A stretch of 64,000 nucleotides of DNA, taken from Hyphomicrobiales bacterium. GTDB lineage: Bacteria; Pseudomonadota; Alphaproteobacteria; Rhizobiales; Aestuariivirgaceae. Below are positions 57,320-64,000 of this stretch, piece by piece (positions within the stretch are counted from its first letter, which is position 1; each line of letters opens with the position of its first letter). The stretch lies in contig JADJVV010000001.1 in assembly GCA_016710435.1 (NCBI GenBank), positions 496,001-560,000 on the forward strand, in the 5' to 3' direction. Position numbers and translations under genes: made by a program. Below the pieces are notes generated by a model. It ran no database searches, was not told where the DNA came from, and worked only from the letters and a program-made list of their open reading frames with translations.

Positions 57320-58383
57320 GCCAGCTCTCCCTCAAATCACTGTCGAAATCATTCGGCACCTTCACCGTCTTCGACAAACTCGACCTCGACGCCGAGACGG
57401 GCGAGATCGTGGTCATTTTCGGCGGCTCGGGCACGGGCAAGACCATCCTGCTCCGCCTCATCGCCGGCGTGGAGGAACCCACGGCCGGGACCATCTCCAT
57501 CGCCGGAGAAGACGCCGCCGACATTGCGCCTGAACACCGGGGCGTGGGCATGGCCTTCCAGAATTTCGCGCTCTTCCCGCACATGTCCGCGGCGGAAAAC
57601 ATCGCCAGCCCCTTGCGCGCCATGCATGCGACCGAAGACAAGGTGGCGGCAGGGGTCGCCAAGGCCGCGAAGCTCCTCAAGATCGATCACGTTCTCGGCC
57701 ATGCGCCGCGCGAACTGTCGAACGGGCAGAAGCAGCGCACTGCACTGGCCCGCGCGCTCGCCGCCGAACCCCGCATCCTCCTGCTTGATGATCCGCTGCG
57801 CAACGTCGATGCCAAGCTGCGCTTCGAGATGCGATTGGAATTGCCGCGCCTGTTGCGCCAGTCCGGCGCCACGGTCCTCTATGTGACACAGGACTACAAG
57901 GAAGCGATGGCGCTGGCTGACCGGATCGCCGTGCTGGCCGGCGGCAAGTTCGTGCAGATCGCCACGCCCGAAGACATCTACCTGCGCCCGGCGACACTGG
58001 GCGTGGCGCGCCTCTTCGGCGATCCCTCCATCAATACGCTGGACACGGCAATTGCCACAGACGGCGCATCGGTCAATGTTGCAGGGAAACCCCTCTCCAT
58101 CGCCAGAGACTACAAAGGCCATGCCGGAAAGCCCGTGACCTTCGGTGTGCGGCCCGAGGCCGTGTCCCTGGCGGCGTCTGGCATAACAGCCGAAGTGATG
58201 GCCGTGACGCCGCTCAACGAGCGCGTGGTGCTGCTCCTGACGGCGGAAGGCGGATGGGAACTGCTGGCATCACTGCCCTCCACCGCCAAGGTGCCAGAGC
58301 CCGGGAGTACCGTCCATCTCGCCTTCGCCGCCGAGGGCTCCCATCTCTTTGACAAGGCAACGGGAGAACGTCTCCATGGCTGA
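57316..58383 (+). CDS. ABC transporter ATPase 1, degenerate catalytic site
   Basis: A 355-residue CUT1-type ATPase with C-terminal TOBE domain (from about 240). Walker A GGSGTGKT (about 36-43) and Q-loop AFQNFALFPH are normal, but the signature is LSNGQKQR (normally LSGGQ), Walker B ends LLLDDPLRNVDA so the catalytic Glu is Asp, and the H-loop is VTQDYKEA with Gln for His. It is therefore likely to hydrolyse ATP poorly on its own. It is followed by a second ATPase with the opposite pattern. It overlaps the second permease by 4 bases. Confidence 0.9.
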   Translation: MSQLSLKSLSKSFGTFTVFDKLDLDAETGEIVVIFGGSGTGKTILLRLIAGVEEPTAGTISIAGEDAADIAPEHRGVGMAFQNFALFPHMSAAENIASPLRAMHATEDKVAAGVAKAAKLLKIDHVLGHAPRELSNGQKQRTALARALAAEPRILLLDDPLRNVDAKLRFEMRLELPRLLRQSGATVLYVTQDYKEAMALADRIAVLAGGKFVQIATPEDIYLRPATLGVARLFGDPSINTLDTAIATDGASVNVAGKPLSIARDYKGHAGKPVTFGVRPEAVSLAASGITAEVMAVTPLNERVVLLLTAEGGWELLASLPSTAKVPEPGSTVHLAFAAEGSHLFDKATGERLHG

Positions 58384-59494
58384 GCTCGTTCTCAACGCGG
58401 TGGACAAGATCTACCGCACCAAGAAGAAGGCCGTGCATGCCGTGAAGGACTTCAATCTCACGGTGAAGTCCGGTGAGATCGTTGCCCTGCTCGGTTCATC
58501 GGGTTGCGGCAAGACCTCGACGCTCCGCATGATCGCCGGCTTCGAGGATGTCTCGAACGGCACGATCACGCTCGGCGGAAAACCCATCCACACGCTGCCA
58601 CCCTCGCAGCGCGGCGTCGCCATGGCCTTCGAGGCCTATTCGCTCTACCCGCCGCTGACCATCGGCGACAACATCGCCTTCGCCCTGAAGGCCGCGAAGA
58701 TGCCCGCCGCCCAGCAGCAGGCCCGCGTCAAGGCCATGGCCGAGATGCTGGAGATCGACGGCATCCTGAACAAGTATCCGTCCAGCGTGTCCGGCGGCCA
58801 GCAGCAGCGCGCCAGCCTGGGCCGCGCCCTCGTGCGCCAGGCGGGACTCTATCTGCTCGACGAGCCCATGGGACAACTGGAGCCGCAATTGCGCGCCGTC
58901 CTGCGCGGGCGCATCAAGCATTATCTCCGCGAACACACCTGCACCACCATCCTCGTCACCCACGACCAGACGGAAGCCAATGCGCTGGCCGACCGCATCG
59001 CCGTGATGGAAGGCGGCGTGCTTCAGCAATTCGCCTCCCCAGCCGAACTGAAGGCAAGGCCCGCGAACCTTTTCACCGGCACCTTCATCGGCGAGCCGCC
59101 CATGAACATCTTCGACGCCACCGTTGAGAGCAATGCCAAGACGGTCACGTTCCATGTGGATGGTGGCACGGTGCTCAGCTATCCCGCGTCCGAATTTTCG
59201 GCGGCCCTTCTGAAGCAACTCTCACAAAATCCCAAGGTGACACTTGGCATCCGCCCCTACGCGCTGCATGCGGGCAAGGGTCCGATCACCGGCAAGGTTG
59301 TCTCCTGCCAGTGGCTGGGCGACCAGACCCATGTGGCGATTGAAGTGGGTGGGCGCACCGTCGTTTCCGTGGCGCACGAGCGCATCCGCGAAAAGCCGGG
59401 CAGCGACCTGTCGCTCTCCGTGGCCTCCGGCGATCTTCATATCTTCAACCGCGACAGTCAGTCCGCCGTTGCCCACGGAGGCGTTCTGGCATGA
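58376..59494 (+). CDS. ABC transporter ATPase 2
   Basis: A 372-residue CUT1-type ATPase. Walker A GSSGCGKTS (about 38-46), signature VSGGQQQR (about 135-142), Walker B YLLDEPMGQLEPQ (Glu intact, about 153-165) and H-loop VTHDQTEA are functional. The Q-loop reads AFEAYSLYPP, with Glu for Gln. It likely pairs with ATPase 1 to form a heterodimer with one strong site. ATG 58376 has GGGAG upstream and overlaps the previous gene by 8 bases. The C-terminal domain (about 240-372) is the TOBE-type regulatory fold. Confidence 0.9.
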   Translation: MAELVLNAVDKIYRTKKKAVHAVKDFNLTVKSGEIVALLGSSGCGKTSTLRMIAGFEDVSNGTITLGGKPIHTLPPSQRGVAMAFEAYSLYPPLTIGDNIAFALKAAKMPAAQQQARVKAMAEMLEIDGILNKYPSSVSGGQQQRASLGRALVRQAGLYLLDEPMGQLEPQLRAVLRGRIKHYLREHTCTTILVTHDQTEANALADRIAVMEGGVLQQFASPAELKARPANLFTGTFIGEPPMNIFDATVESNAKTVTFHVDGGTVLSYPASEFSAALLKQLSQNPKVTLGIRPYALHAGKGPITGKVVSCQWLGDQTHVAIEVGGRTVVSVAHERIREKPGSDLSLSVASGDLHIFNRDSQSAVAHGGVLA

Positions 59495-61068
59495 AGGAGC
59501 CTGTGCTGATCGGAATTGATGCCGGCACCTCCGTCATCAAGTCGGTGGCCTTTACCACCGACGGCCGGCAGTTGGCCGCGGCGGCCATTCCCAATGCCTA
59601 CCAGACGCTGGCCGATGGCGGCGCCGAACAGGACATGGCCCGCACCTGGACTGATGCCGCCAGGACCCTGAAGCAGCTCACCGAGGTCATTCCCGATCTG
59701 GCGGAACGGCTTGTCGCCATCTCCGTCACCGGACAAGGCGATGGCATCTGGCTGATTGATGCAAAGGGCGAGCCCGTTGCACCCGCTTGGCTCTGGCTGG
59801 ATGCCCGCGCCACCAAAGAGGTGGAGGAGTTCACCACAACGCCGGACTACGACGCCCACTATGCCCGCACCGGTACAGGCGTGAACGCCTGCCAGATGAG
59901 CGTGCAACTGGCGTGGATGAGCCGTCATCGCGCCTCCGTGCTCGAAACCGCCACGCACTGCCTGCACTGCAAGGACTGGATCTATTTCAAGCTCACGGGC
60001 GAGCGCTGCACCGACCTTTCGGAAGGCAACTTCACCTTCGGCAACTACGCCACCCACGCCTATCAGCTCGACATCATGGACAAGCTCGGCGTCAGCCATC
60101 TGAAGCGCCTGGTGCCGCCCATGGTCGATGGCACCAAGGTCAGTCACGGGCTCAGCGCCGAGGCGGCCCGCCTCACCGGGCTGCGCGCCGGAACACCCAT
60201 CTGCCTCGGCTATGTGGATGTGCTGTGCACCGGACTGGGCGGCGGACTCTACGATCCCAGTGGCCAGACGGGCTGTACCATCGTTGGCTCCACGGGCATG
60301 CACATGCGCCTGCAGCCCGATGTCCGCAAGGTGAAGCTGAATGCCGAAAAGTCCGGCTACACCATGGTGTTCCCCGCCCCCGGCATGGTGGCGCAGATCC
60401 AGTCCAACATGGCCTCCACGCTCAACATCGACTGGCTGCTCGACCTGGGGCGCGGCCTGCTGCACGAACACGGCATCACCAAATCGCGCGGCGACCTGCT
60501 GAAGGGCATGGACGCGCAAGTGCTGGCGCGAAACCCCGCTGCCCTCCTGTACCACCCCTACATCTCCAAGGCCGGTGAGCGCGGACCATTCCTCGAACCC
60601 GCTGCCCGCGCCATGTTCAATGGTCTCGACACGACCTCGGACTATTTCGGCATGATGCGCGCCGTGTTTGAAGGGCTGGGGTATGCCGCCCGCGATTGTT
60701 ATTCCGCCATGGGCCCGGTGCCCGGTGAAATCCGCATCACCGGCGGCGCGGCACGATCCACCGCCATGCGCAAGATTCTCGCCAGCATCCTCAAGTCCCG
60801 CATCCGCAGCGCCACCCGTGAGGAAGCGGGCGCTGCAGGTGCCGCCATGATTGCCGCCGTGCAGCAGAAACTCTATCCCGGCATGACCGAAGCCGCCGCC
60901 GTCTGGGTTGAACCCCATCTCACGGCCACGACCGACCCGGAACAGGCCTGGAGCAAACCCTACGACGCAGCCTTTGAAGCCTATGTCGACGCCCGCAAAG
61001 CCATGCGCCCTGTGTGGCGTGGCCTCGCTGCGGCACGGCGCATGGGCACTGATGGAACCCACACATGA
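59491..61068 (+). CDS. Erythritol kinase-like FGGY carbohydrate kinase
   Basis: A 525-residue two-lobed FGGY kinase. The N-terminal GIDAGTSVIKSVAF (about 8-21) and TGQGDGIWL (about 78-86), and the C-terminal RITGGAARSTAMRKI (about 414-428) and EEAGAAGAAMIAA are typical. Its overall sequence recalls EryA of Brucella and Rhizobium (HCKDWIYFKLTGERCTDLSE, LGYVDVLCTGLGGG), so phosphorylation of erythritol or a related polyol to a 4-phosphate is the best assignment, substrate not proven. Start and stop both overlap neighbours by 4 bases. Confidence 0.82.
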   Translation: MKEPVLIGIDAGTSVIKSVAFTTDGRQLAAAAIPNAYQTLADGGAEQDMARTWTDAARTLKQLTEVIPDLAERLVAISVTGQGDGIWLIDAKGEPVAPAWLWLDARATKEVEEFTTTPDYDAHYARTGTGVNACQMSVQLAWMSRHRASVLETATHCLHCKDWIYFKLTGERCTDLSEGNFTFGNYATHAYQLDIMDKLGVSHLKRLVPPMVDGTKVSHGLSAEAARLTGLRAGTPICLGYVDVLCTGLGGGLYDPSGQTGCTIVGSTGMHMRLQPDVRKVKLNAEKSGYTMVFPAPGMVAQIQSNMASTLNIDWLLDLGRGLLHEHGITKSRGDLLKGMDAQVLARNPAALLYHPYISKAGERGPFLEPAARAMFNGLDTTSDYFGMMRAVFEGLGYAARDCYSAMGPVPGEIRITGGAARSTAMRKILASILKSRIRSATREEAGAAGAAMIAAVQQKLYPGMTEAAAVWVEPHLTATTDPEQAWSKPYDAAFEAYVDARKAMRPVWRGLAAARRMGTDGTHT

Positions 61069-62120
61069 CAAAACCAGCGCCCCGCAAGATTGCCGTGATC
61101 GGCGACCGCTTCATGCTCTCCTCCATGTTCGTGGATGCGCTGCATGAGCATTGCAAGCTCACCGATCTCGACATTTCCACCCACGACCTCCCCTGGCCCG
61201 ACCAGCCCATGGAACACGGCTACGAAGTGAAGGGCATGGATGGCCTCAAGGAATACATGGGCTCGGCCGACGAGGTGGTGAAGCTCACCGGCGATGCCGA
61301 AATCCTTGTCACCCACCTCGCGCCACTCTCGGCCTCCATCATGGAGCGACTGCCGAATTTGAAGTTCGTGGCCGTGTCGCGGGGCGGTCCCGTCAACATC
61401 GACATGAAAGCGGCACGCGAACGCGGCATCACCGTCGTCAATACGCCCGGCCGCAACGCCTCCGCCGTGGCCGAATTCACCATCGGCGCCATCCTCGCCG
61501 AGACCCGTAACATCACCCGCGGCCACGAGGGCCTGCGCCGTGGTGAATACCGGGGCGAACTCTACCGCGCCGATGTCACGGGCCGCGAACTCTCAGAGAT
61601 GACAGTCGGCCTTGTCGGCTACGGCGAAGTGGGCCGCCGCGTGGTGAAATTCCTCAAGGCCTTCGGTTGCCGCATTCTGGTGAGTGACCCTTACGTACAG
61701 CTTTCCGCCGACGACCTGCGCGATGGCGTGATCCAGTGTTCTTTTGACCGCATCGTGGAAGAATCCGACGTGCTGTCGCTGCATCCGCGCGTGACGCCTG
61801 AAACCACGCGCATGATGAATGCCGAGACCCTGCGCCGCATGAAGAAGGATGCCACGCTGGTGAACACGGCGCGAGGTCCCCTCATGGATTATGATGCGCT
61901 CTACGAGGTCATGAAATCCGGCCATCTCCGGGGCGCCATGCTTGAGACATTCTCGGTGGAGCCGGTGCCTCCGGATTCGCCTCTGCTGCAATTGCCCAAT
62001 GTGACACTGACACCGCATATTGCCGGTGCGTCAGTGAAGACAGTGCGCTATGCCGCAGGCCTCGCAGCCGAGGAAGTACGCCGCTATTTCGCCGGCGAGG
62101 GGCCGCTGAACCGCTGCTGA
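61065..62120 (+). CDS. D-2-hydroxyacid dehydrogenase (SerA-like)
   Basis: A 351-residue NAD-dependent dehydrogenase of the D-isomer 2-hydroxyacid family. The NAD motif is GLVGYGEVGRRV (about 178-189), the catalytic Arg is in NTARGPLMD (about 266-274), Glu in LETFSVEP (about 290-297) and His in TPHIAGASV (about 313-321). It overlaps the kinase stop by 4 bases and the EryB-like gene follows by 10 bases. Its substrate in a polyol pathway is unclear; a phosphorylated tetronic acid such as 4-phosphoerythronate is possible (inference). Confidence 0.85.
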   Translation: MTKPAPRKIAVIGDRFMLSSMFVDALHEHCKLTDLDISTHDLPWPDQPMEHGYEVKGMDGLKEYMGSADEVVKLTGDAEILVTHLAPLSASIMERLPNLKFVAVSRGGPVNIDMKAARERGITVVNTPGRNASAVAEFTIGAILAETRNITRGHEGLRRGEYRGELYRADVTGRELSEMTVGLVGYGEVGRRVVKFLKAFGCRILVSDPYVQLSADDLRDGVIQCSFDRIVEESDVLSLHPRVTPETTRMMNAETLRRMKKDATLVNTARGPLMDYDALYEVMKSGHLRGAMLETFSVEPVPPDSPLLQLPNVTLTPHIAGASVKTVRYAAGLAAEEVRRYFAGEGPLNRC

Positions 62121-62130
62121 TGGAGTCATC

Positions 62131-63609
62131 ATGAAAGACCTGGGCAAAGTCGACCTTGTCGTGGTGGGTGGCGGCATCAATGGCGCAGGCATCGCCCGCG
62201 ACGCCGCGGGCCGCGGTCTTTCGGTGCTTTTGTGTGAGAAGGGCGACCTCGCGGAAGGCACCTCGTCGCGCTCCGGCAAGCTGATCCACGGCGGTTTGCG
62301 TTATCTTGAGTATTATGAATTCCGCTTGGTGCGCGAAGCGCTGATCGAGCGCGAGGTGCTGCTGCGCGCGGCCCCCCACATTGTCTGGCCCATGCGCTTC
62401 GTGCTGCCCCATTCCCCCGAACAGCGCCCGGCCTGGCTCGTACGCCTCGGCCTTTTCCTCTACGACCACCTCGGGGGCCGCGAGCAATTGCCAGGCTGCC
62501 GCCGCATCGACCTGCGGCGCGACCCTGAAGGCAAGGCCATCAAGGACGACTACACACTGGCTTTCGAATACTCGGACTGCTGGGTGGATGACGCGCGTCT
62601 CGTGGTGTTGAACGCACTCGATGCCCAGGCCAAGGGCGCGCGGATTCTCACCCGCACCGCCGCAACAAAGGCCCGCCGCGTGAATGGCCTGTGGGAAGTG
62701 GAACTCACAGGACGCGACGGCGAAACATTCAAGGTCACGGCCAAGGCCCTCGTCAATGCCGCCGGCCCCTGGGTGGAGAATGTCATCAACGGCGTCGTGG
62801 GAGCCAATTCCGCCCGCCGTGTGCGTCTCGTCAAAGGCAGCCACATCATCGTGAAGAAGTTCTGGGAAGGGCAGAATGCCTATCTGTTCCAGAACCACGA
62901 CAAGCGCGTGATTTTCGTCAATCCCTATGAAGGCAACAAGGCGCTGATCGGAACGACCGACATTCCCTACGAAGGCCGCGCCGAAGACGTGACTATCGGT
63001 GAAGACGAAATCGAATATCTGCTCAAGGCAGTGAACCGCTACAGCAAGGTGCAATTGAAGCGGAGCGATGTGGAAACATCGTTCTCCGGCGTGCGCCCGC
63101 TCTACGACGACAACGCAGCCAACCCCTCGGCCGTCACGCGCGACTATGTCTTCGATGTGGAAGGTGCGCCGCCGCTGCTTTCCGTCTTCGGCGGCAAGAT
63201 CACCACTTACCGCAAGCTTGCCGAACATGCCCTGCAGAAACTGAGACCCACATTTCCGGCCATGGGTGCCGACTGGACCTCCGGCGGAGCACTGCCCGGT
63301 GGCGGCCTGGGCGCGGGTGGATTTGCGGGCTACCTGAAGGACCTGACGGCCCGCCATCCCTGGCTGCCCGCTGCGGTGGCCCGCCACTATGTCCGCCTCT
63401 ACGGCACCCTGTCCGAAAAGATCATCGGCGATGCGACGGCCCTCAGCGGCCTCGGCCAGCATCTCGGCGACACGCTTTACACCGCAGAAGTCAACTACCT
63501 GCGCCGCCACGAATGGGCCGTGTCGGCGGAGGATATACTCTACCGCCGCACCAAGACCGGACTGCACATGACGGAGGCAGAACGGAAAGCCGTGGAAGCG
63601 CTGTTCTGA
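62131..63609 (+). CDS. FAD-dependent glycerol-3-phosphate dehydrogenase family (EryB-like)
   Basis: A 492-residue flavoprotein related to GlpD and EryB. The FAD site VVGGGINGAGIARDAAGRGL (about 10-29) and SSRSGKLIHGGLRYLEYYEF (in pieces, about 47-66) are present. GVRPLYDDNAANPS (about 318-331) and the C-terminal DUF-like helical part complete the family layout. It oxidises a phosphorylated polyol (erythritol-4-phosphate or glycerol-3-phosphate type) and feeds electrons to the quinone pool at the membrane. GGAG precedes the ATG. Final gene of the polyol operon; converges on a nucleotide-sugar dehydrogenase. Confidence 0.85.
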   Translation: MKDLGKVDLVVVGGGINGAGIARDAAGRGLSVLLCEKGDLAEGTSSRSGKLIHGGLRYLEYYEFRLVREALIEREVLLRAAPHIVWPMRFVLPHSPEQRPAWLVRLGLFLYDHLGGREQLPGCRRIDLRRDPEGKAIKDDYTLAFEYSDCWVDDARLVVLNALDAQAKGARILTRTAATKARRVNGLWEVELTGRDGETFKVTAKALVNAAGPWVENVINGVVGANSARRVRLVKGSHIIVKKFWEGQNAYLFQNHDKRVIFVNPYEGNKALIGTTDIPYEGRAEDVTIGEDEIEYLLKAVNRYSKVQLKRSDVETSFSGVRPLYDDNAANPSAVTRDYVFDVEGAPPLLSVFGGKITTYRKLAEHALQKLRPTFPAMGADWTSGGALPGGGLGAGGFAGYLKDLTARHPWLPAAVARHYVRLYGTLSEKIIGDATALSGLGQHLGDTLYTAEVNYLRRHEWAVSAEDILYRRTKTGLHMTEAERKAVEALF

Positions 63610-63612
63610 GGC

Positions 63613-64000
63613 CTAGAGGCTCCAATAGGTGACGCGCGGCGGCATCTTCCCCGGACCGAAGATCGACTTCACATCGGCAAATATGCCGCCGGGCGTCAGC
63701 ATGGCCATCATGCAGGGCAGCGCCTTGACGTAGCTGCTGTGACCGACGGCCAATACGACGGCGTCGAGATCGACAAATGACTCCAGGGGCGACAGCGAGA
63801 GACCGTATTCCTCCTGCGCCGCATGGGCATCCGCCATGGGGTCGTGGATGATGGGCGTGATTCCAAATTCCTTCAATTCCGCGATGATGTCCGGCACCTT
63901 CGAATTGCGCAGGTCTGGCACGTCTTCCTTGAAGGTGAGGCCGAGCACACCGACACGCGCGCCGCTCACAGGCTTCTTGGCCTGCACCAGAAGTTTGATC
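63613..64000 (-). CDS. UDP-N-acetyl sugar dehydrogenase, C-terminal part
   Basis: The frame stays open to the window edge, so the N-terminal two thirds lie outside; about 129 residues are seen. GVLGLTFKEDVPDLRNSK (about residues 15-32 of the visible part) is the diagnostic C-terminal NAD/sugar domain of UDP-GlcNAc/GalNAc 6-dehydrogenases (WbpA/WbpO/TviB type) making UDP-uronic acids. KSIFGPGKMP near the end is typical. It suggests a further polysaccharide locus to the right. A GTG at 63987 is not the start. Confidence 0.88.
   Translation of the reverse strand, partial: IKLLVQAKKPVSGARVGVLGLTFKEDVPDLRNSKVPDIIAELKEFGITPIIHDPMADAHAAQEEYGLSLSPLESFVDLDAVVLAVGHSSYVKALPCMMAMLTPGGIFADVKSIFGPGKMPPRVTYWSL

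Noticed and set aside
52947..61068. AI-2 (Lsr) uptake and processing system
   Set aside because: A SorC regulator and an FGGY kinase also occur there, but there is no LsrB-type binding protein or LsrF/LsrG, and the isomerases fit polyol catabolism.
59458..63567. Long minus-strand frames opposite the kinase and the EryB-like dehydrogenase
   Set aside because: Antisense shadows; the plus-strand genes have clear catalytic motifs.
1..64000. CRISPR array, prophage or insertion sequence
   Set aside because: No regularly spaced repeats, integrase, transposase or phage structural genes were seen.

Overview
The window looks like a chromosomal segment of a high-GC alphaproteobacterium, most likely of the Hyphomicrobiales (Rhizobiales) type. 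The evidence is the DUF4164-zapA pair, the infA-maf-yacG cluster, Tat-exported ABC binding proteins with PotABCD-like and CUT1-like operons, a DUF1127 protein and the EryA/EryB/EryD/EryH/EryI-like polyol genes. No species is claimed. Most genes are GC-rich. Two stretches are visibly AT-richer with different codon use: about 5593-6650 (an orphan HNH endonuclease) and about 12061-17160 (five surface-glycan genes).

Layout. 1-3000: cell division (DUF4164 coiled-coil end, zapA) and small conserved or secreted proteins. 3167-9208: uvrB, HNH nuclease, inositol-monophosphatase-like protein, a DUF2934/helix-hairpin-helix protein and a GT-A-like glycosyltransferase flanked by near-identical short repeats. 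9460-29251: a large surface-polysaccharide region. It holds an MBOAT O-acyltransferase with two tandem SGNH-like partners, a GT-B-like surface carbohydrate protein, a nonulosonic (legionaminic-type) acid operon (legB, legG, legI, ptmE-like, legF) continued by an acetamidino-forming trio (pseA/wbpG-like, hisF-like, hisH-like), a Kdo hydroxylase, a second MBOAT/SGNH pair, a sulfotransferase, and a carbamoyltransferase with DUF5989 and SxtJ proteins. Together these predict a heavily decorated envelope glycan carrying acyl, amidino, carbamoyl and possibly sulfate groups. LegC and LegH are not in the window.

29398-35180: housekeeping (infA, maf, yacG, tRNA-Phe) interrupted by a Ser/Thr kinase-universal stress protein fusion, a metallophosphoesterase and an MFS transporter with a large extra domain. 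35304-42515: a creatinine utilisation locus (creatininase, creatinase, divergent LysR regulator, PotDBCA-like ABC transporter). 42578-51568: cysteine synthase-glutaredoxin fusion, DUF1127, small secreted and Q/G-rich proteins, a MarR-EmrAB efflux operon with a very clear operator over its promoter, and copper export (CopA and divergent CopZ with a CueR-like box between them).

51581-63609: a polyol catabolism locus resembling the erythritol system. RpiB- and TpiA-like isomerases face a SorC-family regulator, which is followed by an ABC importer with two unequal ATPases, an erythritol-kinase-like FGGY kinase, a 2-hydroxyacid dehydrogenase and a GlpD/EryB-like dehydrogenase. The right edge enters a nucleotide-sugar dehydrogenase, so a further glycan gene lies beyond. 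No rRNA, CRISPR array, integrase or recognisable insertion sequence was seen.
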